DNA of 64,000 nt from Crocinitomicaceae bacterium (GCA_016708105.1 JADJGJ010000001.1:248001-312000), one strand, 5' to 3'; positions 18,660-28,868 are shown, counted from the stretch's first letter. The notes: generated by a model not told the origin, from the letters alone. Made by a program: numbers and translations.

Positions 18660-21600
18660 ACGAACAACCTATTTTTATGCTTGGTTACGACGTAGCCAGT
18701 TGTGATTTGCTTTCAAAATGTATCTTTGATTTATTGACGAACAACTTTGGAATGAACCACGATGAACACGGCCTCGTTGTGATTTGCTTTCAAAATGTAT
18801 CTTTGATTTATTGACGAACAACTTCCCATTTACCGTTGGATAAAAGTTGGCTGTTGTGATTTGCTTTCAAAATGTATCTTTGATTTATTGACGAACAACG
18901 GCGTGAACGTCAGAAATCCATGAGATCCAGTTGTGATTTGCTTTCAAAATGTATCTTTGATTTATTGACGAACAACACCGGGATTTGGTAGTTGCTGAGG
19001 GTAAAGTTGTGATTTGCTTTCAAAATGTATCTTTGATTTATTGACGAACAACATCTGACACCGATTACGGCGCTATCGTTCAGTTGTGATTTGCTTTCAA
19101 AATGTATCTTTGATTTATTGACGAACAACGCAATGATTGCTGAGTCTGGAGCGTTCCCTGTTGTGATTTGCTTTCAAAATGTATCTTTGATTTATTGACG
19201 AACAACACAAAGTGCAAATAATGGTGAAACTGTGTGTTGTGATTTGCTTTCAAAATGTATCTTTGATTTATTGACGAACAACCCGTTTACATTCACTGGT
19301 TGATTGGTGGTAGTTGTGATTTGCTTTCAAAATGTATCTTTGATTTATTGACGAACAACATAGAGTTAGATCTCGCACAAAGAAAATAGTTGTGATTTGC
19401 TTTCAAAATGTATCTTTGATTTATTGACGAACAACAAACAGTTTAGAGTTATATTAATTGTATTAGTTGTGATTTGCTTTCAAAATGTATCTTTGATTTA
19501 TTGACGAACAACTGAGCGCCGCAGCGATGCCTGAATCCGACAGTTGTGATTTGCTTTCAAAATGTATCTTTGATTTATTGACGAACAACTTGATCGGATG
19601 AAAATAGCCATCGTATCATGTTGTGATTTGCTTTCAAAATGTATCTTTGATTTATTGACGAACAACCGTAATACCATTACTAATTGAAGGTTTTCAGTTG
19701 TGATTTGCTTTCAAAATGTATCTTTGATTTATTGACGAACAACATTCCACGTGTTCGTGAGGTTGGAGGGTTTGTTGTGATTTGCTTTCAAAATGTATCT
19801 TTGATTTATTGACGAACAACTTAATTGAAAGATTTAATTCAATATTATCTGTTGTGATTTGCTTTCAAAATGTATCTTTGATTTATTGACGAACAACTCG
19901 CCAGGCAAAATAACCACCTGATAACAAGTTGTGATTTGCTTTCAAAATGTATCTTTGATTTATTGACGAACAACCATCTGTTCCGTTTGCCTCGTCAGAG
20001 GATCGTTGTGATTTGCTTTCAAAATGTATCTTTGATTTATTGACGAACAACGATATTAATACTGATGTATCAATGTCGTGTGTTGTGATTTGCTTTCAAA
20101 ATGTATCTTTGATTTATTGACGAACAACTCCGCCATCACCTGTATAACCACCCTCTGCGGTTGTGATTTGCTTTCAAAATGTATCTTTGATTTATTGACG
20201 AACAACAATATTGATCCTCGATACTCATCTAGTTCCGTTGTGATTTGCTTTCAAAATGTATCTTTGATTTATTGACGAACAACCAACACAACGATAATTC
20301 TACCGTATAACAAGTTGTGATTTGCTTTCAAAATGTATCTTTGATTTATTGACGAACAACTTAGCTACCCGGCTGAGGTCTATGTCGTCAGTTGTGATTT
20401 GCTTTCAAAATGTATCTTTGATTTATTGACGAACAACTTTAATGTTCTAACTATTTGCACGTTTTCTGTTGTGATTTGCTTTCAAAATGTATCTTTGATT
20501 TATTGACGAACAACGCCAGTCATGGTGTACGCAAAGGAGGCCGGGTTGTGATTTGCTTTCAAAATGTATCTTTGATTTATTGACGAACAACTTTGCAGGG
20601 TATTTAGTGTATTCCATTTCAGTTGTGATTTGCTTTCAAAATGTATCTTTGATTTATTGACGAACAACGACGCTAAACTAAACCCTAACCGAAGATATGT
20701 TGTGATTTGCTTTCAAAATGTATCTTTGATTTATTGACGAACAACGGATTGTACGTCGGTACACTTGCTTCACCTGTTGTGATTTGCTTTCAAAATGTAT
20801 CTTTGATTTATTGACGAACAACCCAACTTAACTTGGGCCAACACAATTTCAGGTTGTGATTTGCTTTCAAAATGTATCTTTGATTTATTGACGAACAACT
20901 CACGCAGTCGTGGATTATTGCGGTTGAGTGTTGTGATTTGCTTTCAAAATGTATCTTTGATTTATTGACGAACAACATCTCATGTTTTTTCAGACGATTA
21001 CCCCAGTTGTGATTTGCTTTCAAAATGTATCTTTGATTTATTGACGAACAACAAGAATCAGCCAAGGCATTCAAACAGGCAAGTTGTGATTTGCTTTCAA
21101 AATGTATCTTTGATTTATTGACGAACAACTTCTCAGCAACCGCAGTTTGTTTCACACGAGTTGTGATTTGCTTTCAAAATGTATCTTTGATTTATTGACG
21201 AACAACAGGTCAACCCGACTGGACTTACATGCCGACGTTGTGATTTGCTTTCAAAATGTATCTTTGATTTATTGACGAACAACGATAAATATATTTTGAA
21301 TGCACCGAACATAGTTGTGATTTGCTTTCAAAATGTATCTTTGATTTATTGACGAACAACCAGATAAATGATTCAATGACCAAGTTTGGTAGTTGTGATT
21401 TGCTTTCAAAATGTATCTTTGATTTATTGACGAACAACTTGGGTGACATTAAAGTATCAGAGCTAGGTGTTGTGATTTGCTTTCAAAATGTATCTTTGAT
21501 TTATTGACGAACAACAAATAATTTCTATACTGTCCGGCGAAACCGGTTGTGATTTGCTTTCAAAATGTATCTTTGATTTATTGACGAACAACTGTGTGCA

Positions 21601-22776
21601 TCTTGTTCCGTTGTAAATCCTGGTTGTGATTTGCTTTCAAAATGTATCTTTGATTTATTGACGAACAACTGGGTAATCATGGCGTATAATGCACTCACCG
21701 TTGTGATTTGCTTTCAAAATGTATCTTTGATTTATTGACGAACAACTATCCAACGGCAAATGGGAACACTACAATGGTTGTGATTTGCTTTCAAAATGTA
21801 TCTTTGATTTATTGACGAACAACCACAAAGGAATGACAATCACAATTGGGGGGGTTGTGATTTGCTTTCAAAATGTATCTTTGATTTATTGACGAACAAC
21901 CAAAGACTTTTGTAAAATTGCAAGCAGCAGTTGTGATTTGCTTTCAAAATGTATCTTTGATTTATTGACGAACAACTGTCGTTTTTTATTGGGCATAACA
22001 CCCTCCGTTGTGATTTGCTTTCAAAATGTATCTTTGATTTATTGACGAACAACTTTGAATCCTATAAAAAACTGCGCTTACTTGTTGTGATTTGCTTTCA
22101 AAATGTATCTTTGATTTATTGACGAACAACTTAAATGGAAATCATACTCTTAATGGTCAAGTTGTGATTTGCTTTCAAAATGTATCTTTGATTTATTGAC
22201 GAACAACCTTTTGTTGGTGATGGGAAAAGAATAAGTAGTTGTGATTTGCTTTCAAAATGTATCTTTGATTTATTGACGAACAACAGCAACAACACCGCAT
22301 AACGTGGTCAGATGGTTGTGATTTGCTTTCAAAATGTATCTTTGATTTATTGACGAACAACTGAATTATTGCAAGGTTACCAGGGCGCCGAGTTGTGATT
22401 TGCTTTCAAAATGTATCTTTGATTTATTGACGAACAACTATTGATACTTCACTGGTTTACTCTACTTAGTTGTGATTTGCTTTCAAAATGTATCTTTGAT
22501 TTATTGACGAACAACAGACCGTTTTTTATCATTTGTTTGTCGGTAGTTGTGATTTGCTTTCAAAATGTATCTTTGATTTATTGACGAACAACGTTGGCAG
22601 TGTTAAGGTTTCCAATTATCGGGTTGTGATTTGCTTTCAAAATGTATCTTTGATTTATTGACGAACAACGCTCCAACTGCGAAATATCGACCGGTTGTAG
22701 TTGTGATTTGCTTTCAAAATGTATCTTTGATTTATTGACGAACAACGGTGGGGTGTGATGCTCAAGTCGATAGAGT

Positions 22777-22818
22777 GTGTTTGCTTTCAAAATGTACTTT
22801 GATTTATTGACGAACAAC
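22777..22818 (+). repeat. Damaged penultimate CRISPR repeat
   Basis: This 42-nt repeat lacks several bases near its 5' end (GTGTTTGC in place of GTTGTGATTTGC) and one T in the TATCTTTG box (TACTTTG). Both halves of the putative promoter are altered, and the tracrRNA-pairing segment is shortened. The spacer after it is 26 nt. Confidence 0.9.
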
Positions 22819-22968
22819 GTTGCAGGTTACAACATTCAGGCTCAGTTGTGATTTGCTTTCAAAATGTATCTTTGATTTATTGACGAACAACAGATAGATC
22901 AAAAAACTCAGTAAAATCAATGGATTCTGTGCTTTTTAGAAATGAAAAAAATGGTTTCGTCAAACATT

Positions 22969-22996
22969 AAATCCGGTCTTAGTGCCGGATTTTTTT
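22969..22996 (+). terminator. Rho-independent terminator after the CRISPR array
   Basis: An 8-bp stem AAATCCGG/CCGGATTT (22969-22976 with 22985-22992), loop of 8 nt and seven T on the plus strand. It lies 77 bp past the last repeat and supports left-to-right transcription of the array. Confidence 0.85.
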
Positions 22997-23396
22997 ATTC
23001 CTGTTTTTGTTTCTGAAGTTATGTTACAAGGGAAAAAATGGATGCATTTCTCTTTCTGCCCGAGCCTTACTGCGCTTTTATTCCAACAGGCATACGACTC
23101 AATCTTGCTATATAAAGAAGTTTGTTCTGAAAATAGCTTAGCAAAAACCTCCCCCTCAATCCCCCTCCGCGAGGGGGAAGCCAGTTGTAAATTCTCAGCC
23201 AACAAACTTGTACCAGTCCCTCCCTCGGAGGAATTTATAAATAACCCATTTCGTAAATCACTCAACTAAAAGCCTCCAATCAGTCCCTCTCTCGGAGGAA
23301 TTTATAAATAATCCATTTCGTAAATCACTCAACTAAAAACCTCCAATCAGTCCCTCCTTTGGAGGGATTTAGGGAGGAAGGGAGGAGAGGGGGGAA
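22997..23396. other. Intergenic region between array terminator and cas2 with 67-bp tandem repeats
   Basis: No credible gene. Two 67-bp direct repeats (23214-23280 and 23281-23347) and a partial third copy begin CAGTCCCTC and contain a GGAGGAATTTATAAATAA segment. Upstream, CCCCCTCCGCGAGGGGG (23161-23177) is a small palindrome of the kind dispersed in Bacteroidota genomes. Frames across 22960-23269 on both strands only translate these repeats. Confidence 0.75.
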
Positions 23397-23741
23397 TTAA
23401 AACAACTCCAATTGCTGCGGAACATCAGGTGATGGACTTACCTTAGTGCCTCTGAAAATTTCCATTTGCCCAAATTGTTTATCAGTAATTTGTAAAATAC
23501 CAACTAGACCTTTTTCAGGTAATAAACCCAAAACCCGTCTGCGATGTACCGCTGCATTTTCACTGCTGGCACTGTGTCGTATGTACATACTGAACTGAAA
23601 CATCGCAAATCCGTCTTTCTGCAATTCTTTTCTGAAACGCGCTGCAGCTTTCCGTTCTTTTTTTGTTTCGGTAGGTAAGTCATACATCACCAAGGTCCAC
23701 ATAATCCGGTAGGCATTTAAACGTTCTGTGGTCAAATCCAT
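23397..23741 (-). CDS. cas2: CRISPR-associated endoribonuclease Cas2
   Basis: This 114-residue protein has the Cas2 ferredoxin-like fold signature LVMYDLPTETKKERKAAARF, with the conserved Asp in YDLP, then FQFSMYIRHSAS and LQITDKQFGQMEIF. With Cas1 it forms the spacer integrase. The start at 23741 lies 3 bp after the cas1 stop. A second Met in RIMWTLVMYD (about 23703) is an alternative start that would give the more usual length of about 101 residues. It is the last gene of the cas operon, transcribed toward the array. Confidence 0.95.
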   Translation of the reverse strand: MDLTTERLNAYRIMWTLVMYDLPTETKKERKAAARFRKELQKDGFAMFQFSMYIRHSASSENAAVHRRRVLGLLPEKGLVGILQITDKQFGQMEIFRGTKVSPSPDVPQQLELF

Positions 23742-23744
23742 AAA

Positions 23745-24647
23745 CTATTCAATCTGCGGAAATAATAATTTCCGTTGTTCTCCATTCAAACATTTTACTA
23801 AACTCACGGCTGTGCGTTGTGTTGCCAGCATGAGCGGGCTACTCTCATCATCCAGCTTTACATCCAGTACCGGAATTTTTAGTAATTCAGCTTTTACTTC
23901 TTTGGTCACTCCTGCCGGTATGCCTGATTTTGCTACCAGCTGATACACCATCAAATCAATATACGGACGATAAGGTTCCATCAAATCATCAGCAAGACAA
24001 AAAGCGTTGTATCTGTTTTTATGAAATAAACCCAGGGTAGGAATCAATCCTGCACCTACAATGCTTCGCGCAACCGTGCCACGCAAAATGGCATAGCCAT
24101 AATTTAAAAGTTCATTGGGTGAAGGGCCACTGCGTTGCCGCACGAAACCGTCAATATGTCCAAATAATTTTTGCCAGTAGAATGATGCGGCGGTTGCTTC
24201 ATGATTATCCGCATCACCGCTCTTGACATTTTTGTACAAAGGATGCAGGTATTCATGCTCTTTATCCAAGGCACGCAAAACAGCCATTTGATTTTTTATT
24301 TTTTGTGAGATGGTTTGTGCCCACAATTGTTTTTTAAGTGGTTCACTTGCCGCAATCTGATTCTCGTACCGTTCTTGTTGCAAGGTATTCCCCTCTAACG
24401 GAAAAGTCAAACTCTGCGGCATGTGACGCTGATCACAAGTTATCAATGCCACATTATTTTCTTGCAATGCCTGAATCAAGGCATGCGAAATCAATAATTG
24501 CTGATGATCTAAAATAACAATTCCAATATCTTCAACCGGAATGGTGGTAGTTTTTACTGCTCCATCCAATTGCACCTCAATGCTCATTTGTTTGTCTTTG
24601 AGTCTGAGTGTGCCCGCGTTGCCGAAGTATAGGGTGCGTTTGATCAT
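23745..24647 (-). CDS. cas1: CRISPR-associated integrase Cas1 (type II)
   Basis: This 300-residue protein is normal in length for type II Cas1. It opens with IKRTLYFGNAGTLRLKDKQM and has the metal ligands Glu in DNHEATAASFYW (near residue 149), His in LGLFHKNRYNAF (near 207) and Asp/Glu in LADDLMEPYRP (near 222). It integrates new spacers with Cas2. The gene starts 9 bp after the cas9 stop. The protein looks intact although both ends of the array are damaged. Confidence 0.97.
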   Translation of the reverse strand: MIKRTLYFGNAGTLRLKDKQMSIEVQLDGAVKTTTIPVEDIGIVILDHQQLLISHALIQALQENNVALITCDQRHMPQSLTFPLEGNTLQQERYENQIAASEPLKKQLWAQTISQKIKNQMAVLRALDKEHEYLHPLYKNVKSGDADNHEATAASFYWQKLFGHIDGFVRQRSGPSPNELLNYGYAILRGTVARSIVGAGLIPTLGLFHKNRYNAFCLADDLMEPYRPYIDLMVYQLVAKSGIPAGVTKEVKAELLKIPVLDVKLDDESSPLMLATQRTAVSLVKCLNGEQRKLLFPQIE

Positions 24648-24656
24648 ATGGAGATA

Positions 24657-27600
24657 TTAATATTCGTTCATCTGTATAATTTGCCCAATATGATCAATGC
24701 GAACCTTAATAATATTTGTCAGTCCTGATAATCCAGTTCTTATCCAAGTCAGACCTTTGAGATCGTTATTGGTTTCAACTTTTGTTTCAAGATGATGACG
24801 AAAGAAGTAGTCCTTAGTAGCAATTTTTTGCACCCTAAACAAGTTCGGACTAAACTCGGAATATTTATTAGTGTCGGTTAAGTCAATTTCTTTCGGGTTG
24901 AAACCGGTTTTTTCATTTGGAAAAACGAAATATTCATTCTGTTTCATGCTGAATAAAAATTGCCAACCTTCATTTTTCCTGTAGTTTTTATCAATGATCG
25001 GAAACCCCAAATTTCGTCTGGAAACTGCTTCGTAGAATGAAATGACATTTTCTTGCAGATTTCCTTCTGCGTCACGGTAAACTGCAACGTGGTGATTGTT
25101 TCCAGTGTTTACAAAATCTACCGCTTGCGGTTTGCCATTATTGTCTAATAGTAATTTACCTTCTTTATCTTTTTTATGATGTAACGCTTCTGCATTAGCA
25201 ACTCCGGTTATCGTGACACGTTTAATAGATATTCCCTTCTCTTGGTTAAGCCATATTGGATTTTCATCTAAATTTGAAAATGCTTTCTTTGGATCACCTT
25301 TATAATCAGAAAGCCTCTTTTCCAATATTTTTCTAATACCGGTATCAACTATTTTATCCAGTTTTAAATCAGGAGAAATTTCTTTTCGAATTGTAAAGAT
25401 TCTGTCAAGAGACACTGTTTTCAATTTTTCCGGTACCACTTTTGTTTTCGCCTCATCTAAATAGATTGGATTTTTTGTAAGTGAATTTTTACCAGTAAAG
25501 GCTAATTTTGGATCTTCATTGAATTCATGCAAACGATTCAATAGGGCAACTTTACATTTATGATTTGCTACTGTTGCGATAATTTCTTTGGTGAAGTTGG
25601 CGCCCACTTTTTCTAACTTTGTCACATATTGCATCTGACTTCCATATACTGTTTCTAAATGCAATTGACCACGTGGAGTTTTTACCACTTGCCCTCTGAT
25701 TATTTTCTCCTCTCCTGTTTGGGTAATGATTTTTGTGAAAACCTTATTTTTCGCTTTATTAATATTGGTTGTTACAACTTTGTTTTTTGATTTTATTGAA
25801 ATCAATGTGTTCTCCAGTTGTTTTTTTGCTTCAGTTCTAAATTCTGTGATTTCGAAAGGAGGTTTAAATAACAATTTTCCTTTCTCGTTGCGCTTGAGTT
25901 CTTTTTGTTCTATACCATATATGGCGGAATTTTTATCACTCCTTGCATTTAAATTATTCAAATATTGGATGTATTGTCTTTTGGTAAATGCAATCGTCAA
26001 GGCATCCATTGCGTGGTGACGATGATCATTTCTTTTAGTCCAGTCTTTAATGCGACGAATAATTTTTCCGTCTCCATTTGTATGTTCTTCTGTTAATCCC
26101 AGAGCATGATATTTTTTCCAGTTGAGTTCTTTCATTACGTCAACTAATTGCCAGTCTTCTCTCAGTCTATCTGTGATAGTACCCGTAGTGCTTATTACAT
26201 ATTTTACTAAGTCTTCTAAGATTGATTTAGCGTATTTGGCTATATACTGGGTGTTCCCTAAATCACGATTTATAAATCCATCAGGTATTTCTTTTTCAGA
26301 CATTTTTAATTTGCTCAGTTTACTTCTTTTTTTACTGTCGTTTTTAAGCAAGCGATCAACTCTTTCGATATATGCATGTAAACCAGCGTCGCCATATTTT
26401 TCTTTTACAAAATCAATTGCAGTTTTGTTTCCTTTCTCAATATTTATACTCCTGAGTTCTATTGTCTTATTTGATAAGGAGTCATCAAACAATCTTGATT
26501 GGGGTATTATGTGTTCTATATCTATCTCTTTGCTGTACAATTTTGCAGGTTCAATGTAAGTGTTACTGTAAAGAGTTTTGTATCCATTATCTTTAAGTTC
26601 TTCATAAAGCTTATATCGGATAATATCATTTCGACTCACATTACTTAATCCAAATTCTTTTTGCAACTTGAGTTTGATTTCCTCATGCATTTTCGTGTTT
26701 GAATCTATTGACTTAGTCAGTTCTTCACGTTGTTTCGCATTTTTTTTCAATTCACGCGCAAGCTCAATTCTTATCTCATCTGGTTTTCCATAGGTAATTA
26801 TTAACGTGTTAACGACGTTGATCATCTGATTGAGGATTTTCTCAACCACTGGATTACGCAAACTATTTTTCTGTAAAATATCTAAGTGATCTTTCAGAAT
26901 TTTGTTTTCAATTTCTTCTTTATTTAATGAAGATTTGGAATGACGATAACCTACATATTCACAAGCAACATCATATTGATTTCCATCTTTCAGGTGTGGC
27001 AGTATTTTTCGAATTGCTTTTGCTGATAGATTTCCATAGTCGTCTTGAAAGTTTATTGCGGATAGAATGGTGGCTGCTTCTTTCTCGAAACCAAAATCTG
27101 ACATTAATTTATTAATAAGTCCTTCATTGCCTGTTTTGGAATTATCACCTTCAAATGAATACAGTAAATGCCACAATCGGAAAGAATTTTGACTATCTAA
27201 TTCCTTTGATGAATCAAAAAACAATATGTCCGTATTGTAGCCAAGCGTTTTGAAGATATCGACTATATCATTCAGTATGTCTTCTGCAGATTGCTTCAAA
27301 TTCAGTGAATGTCCAGACAATTCAATGATTTTTTGATAAGCGCCAAATAATTGAAATTGTGTTAGATTGCCTTGAATTTCTTTAAAATTGATATCTAATT
27401 CGGTTGGATTGTTAAACAGTAATTTCAAAGTATCGATGCCAGTTAGTTTATCTCTGATAGAAAGTTCTCTAGCAATCAATTCCTTTTCTTCTTGATTAAG
27501 GAGCCTTCTCTCCTTACCAAGTAATTCAACTTCTATCTGATCCTCCTTCGTATTTCTTCTGCTCTTCTTGCCTTTTCCGAAAACTTCGATATTATTGATT

Positions 27601-28853
27601 GTTTGCCAAATTTTAAATTCTTGAAATAGTGGTGATGAACGTGGTGTCACCCTCAATCCAATCGTTTTTTCTTTCTTTTTACCATCGACAACTACTTCAA
27701 TTTTTCTACTTTCAAATTCGCAAAAGTTAATTAGGCCTTTTTGAGATTTAAGCCTACGTTGATAAAAAATTACGATATCACGTATTTGATTTTTCAAATC
27801 TTCAGTTAATATGGTGTGGTGCTTTGCTTGTTCTTCCCAGATTGAATTGAATTCATCTAAATAGTCTTGCCGGTAAAATACCATGTTACGCAAACTCGCA
27901 TTTGGATTTTTTTCGAGAATAGCCATTTGATATTGACCAACTGTCTGCTTGTCGAAGTAGAGTTCTTTGCTGCGATCACTAATCGCACCCAAATAGCCGC
28001 TGGACCCGCTTATTTGTCCGTTTATTTTTTGCAGAACTATTGCTAGACTTTCTAAATCTAATTTTTCCGAAAGTGCTTTGTGTCGCCATAAAAAATTCTC
28101 TTTCTTAAGTTCCTCACCCTTAGTATCACGTCTTAAACCGACTATTTTGAAAGGTTCGGCACAAATAGCCCATGTAGTTTTTTCGTTTTTTCCGCGTAAA
28201 TTTTCTCGAAGGCTATCCGTCAGAATTTGGCTGTAAAATTCCTTTTGTTTGACCCAAATTCTGTCGAACTCATGTTCTAAATCAGAACGATAAAAGTTGG
28301 GAAAACTTTTTTTGCCTGACGCAAGTAGTTGTAGGCATAACTGACCTGGAGTTAATTTGTCATGATATAATTTTTTTGCTACTTCCATTCCGTCAATTAA
28401 TGTTCCCTCCTCTGACCCGTCCGCCTTTCGACTGCTGCGATATCCTCTTTTTTTATTGATCATCAATAATACGCGTGCGAATTCTTCTAACGAGATTTTT
28501 TTAGTTACCGCTTGAGCCCTTAAACGGTATGTCTCAAAAGTGGTGCGATTGCCGTTTTCTGATAAAATTGTGTCGTTATTGATAATATTATGTTCAATCA
28601 AAACTTGAATTAGATTTAATCTGCGCAATTTGTATCGTTGCAAATTTCGGCGCATACTTCGTTTGAGTGTCCTATCAGCATTTGTTGTAATCGCTTTTCC
28701 TTTCTCAAAATTTTGCTGTTCATCAACACTTAGAGGATTTACTCTGACTCCTAGTTTTATTATAGAAGATTTTTCCTTCTCGTTCTCGGCTTCATTGACC
28801 AGAGCCCATCCAATTGAAGTAACACCTAAATCAAGTCCCAATATTTTTTTCAT
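24657..28853 (-). CDS. cas9: Type II-C CRISPR effector nuclease Cas9
   Basis: This 1398-residue protein is a usual size for Bacteroidota Cas9. RuvC-I is at the N-terminus (ILGLDLGVTSIGWALV, catalytic D8), followed by an Arg-rich bridge helix near residues 60-80 (RTLKRSMRRNLQRYKLRRL). RuvC-II is near residue 695 (EIRIELARELKKNAKQRE). The HNH domain has IDIEHIIPQSRLFDD near residue 779 with the catalytic His. RuvC-III is near residue 945 (NDHRHHAMDALTIAFT). The C-terminal 450 residues would hold the PAM-interacting region. All catalytic residues are present, and no cas4 or csn2 lies nearby, giving II-C. The start is fixed by RuvC-I, and the tracrRNA is divergent just upstream. Confidence 0.98.
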   Translation of the reverse strand: MKKILGLDLGVTSIGWALVNEAENEKEKSSIIKLGVRVNPLSVDEQQNFEKGKAITTNADRTLKRSMRRNLQRYKLRRLNLIQVLIEHNIINNDTILSENGNRTTFETYRLRAQAVTKKISLEEFARVLLMINKKRGYRSSRKADGSEEGTLIDGMEVAKKLYHDKLTPGQLCLQLLASGKKSFPNFYRSDLEHEFDRIWVKQKEFYSQILTDSLRENLRGKNEKTTWAICAEPFKIVGLRRDTKGEELKKENFLWRHKALSEKLDLESLAIVLQKINGQISGSSGYLGAISDRSKELYFDKQTVGQYQMAILEKNPNASLRNMVFYRQDYLDEFNSIWEEQAKHHTILTEDLKNQIRDIVIFYQRRLKSQKGLINFCEFESRKIEVVVDGKKKEKTIGLRVTPRSSPLFQEFKIWQTINNIEVFGKGKKSRRNTKEDQIEVELLGKERRLLNQEEKELIARELSIRDKLTGIDTLKLLFNNPTELDINFKEIQGNLTQFQLFGAYQKIIELSGHSLNLKQSAEDILNDIVDIFKTLGYNTDILFFDSSKELDSQNSFRLWHLLYSFEGDNSKTGNEGLINKLMSDFGFEKEAATILSAINFQDDYGNLSAKAIRKILPHLKDGNQYDVACEYVGYRHSKSSLNKEEIENKILKDHLDILQKNSLRNPVVEKILNQMINVVNTLIITYGKPDEIRIELARELKKNAKQREELTKSIDSNTKMHEEIKLKLQKEFGLSNVSRNDIIRYKLYEELKDNGYKTLYSNTYIEPAKLYSKEIDIEHIIPQSRLFDDSLSNKTIELRSINIEKGNKTAIDFVKEKYGDAGLHAYIERVDRLLKNDSKKRSKLSKLKMSEKEIPDGFINRDLGNTQYIAKYAKSILEDLVKYVISTTGTITDRLREDWQLVDVMKELNWKKYHALGLTEEHTNGDGKIIRRIKDWTKRNDHRHHAMDALTIAFTKRQYIQYLNNLNARSDKNSAIYGIEQKELKRNEKGKLLFKPPFEITEFRTEAKKQLENTLISIKSKNKVVTTNINKAKNKVFTKIITQTGEEKIIRGQVVKTPRGQLHLETVYGSQMQYVTKLEKVGANFTKEIIATVANHKCKVALLNRLHEFNEDPKLAFTGKNSLTKNPIYLDEAKTKVVPEKLKTVSLDRIFTIRKEISPDLKLDKIVDTGIRKILEKRLSDYKGDPKKAFSNLDENPIWLNQEKGISIKRVTITGVANAEALHHKKDKEGKLLLDNNGKPQAVDFVNTGNNHHVAVYRDAEGNLQENVISFYEAVSRRNLGFPIIDKNYRKNEGWQFLFSMKQNEYFVFPNEKTGFNPKEIDLTDTNKYSEFSPNLFRVQKIATKDYFFRHHLETKVETNNDLKGLTWIRTGLSGLTNIIKVRIDHIGQIIQMNEY

Positions 28854-28868
28854 ATCAAATTATTTTAT

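Larger units (their letters stand above)
16049..22891 (+). CRISPR. Type II-C CRISPR array, about 70 spacers, 47-bp repeat
   Basis: The repeat is 47 bp, begins GTTGTGATTTGCTTTC and ends TTATTGACGAACAAC. Spacers are 29-31 nt (mostly 30), giving a 77-bp period. I count about 68 intact repeats and 70 spacers. The two leftmost repeats are interrupted (16049-16106 by 23 nt, 16137-16232 by 49 nt). The penultimate repeat (22777-22818) is damaged, and the last spacer is only 26 nt. An IS element splits one repeat at 17309-18659. The plus strand is taken as the crRNA strand for three reasons: the repeat 5' half pairs with the tracrRNA anti-repeat, a promoter-like element reads that way, and a terminator follows the last repeat. 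Confidence 0.98.

Noticed and set aside
19283..22468. Ten-base match TTCACTGGTT shared by the spacers at 19283-19312 and 22439-22468
   Set aside because: With about 70 spacers a few 10-base matches are expected by chance, and no longer match extends from it.
18910..22817. Several short frames on both strands within the array with recurring LFVNKSKIHFESKSQ or CDLLSKCIFDLL segments
   Set aside because: These are translations of the 47-bp repeat in different frames and carry no start signals or conservation.
22960..23269. Frames on both strands between array and cas2
   Set aside because: They translate the tandem repeats and G/C-rich palindromes (SPSRRGIEGEV-type sequence) known as dispersed noncoding repeats.
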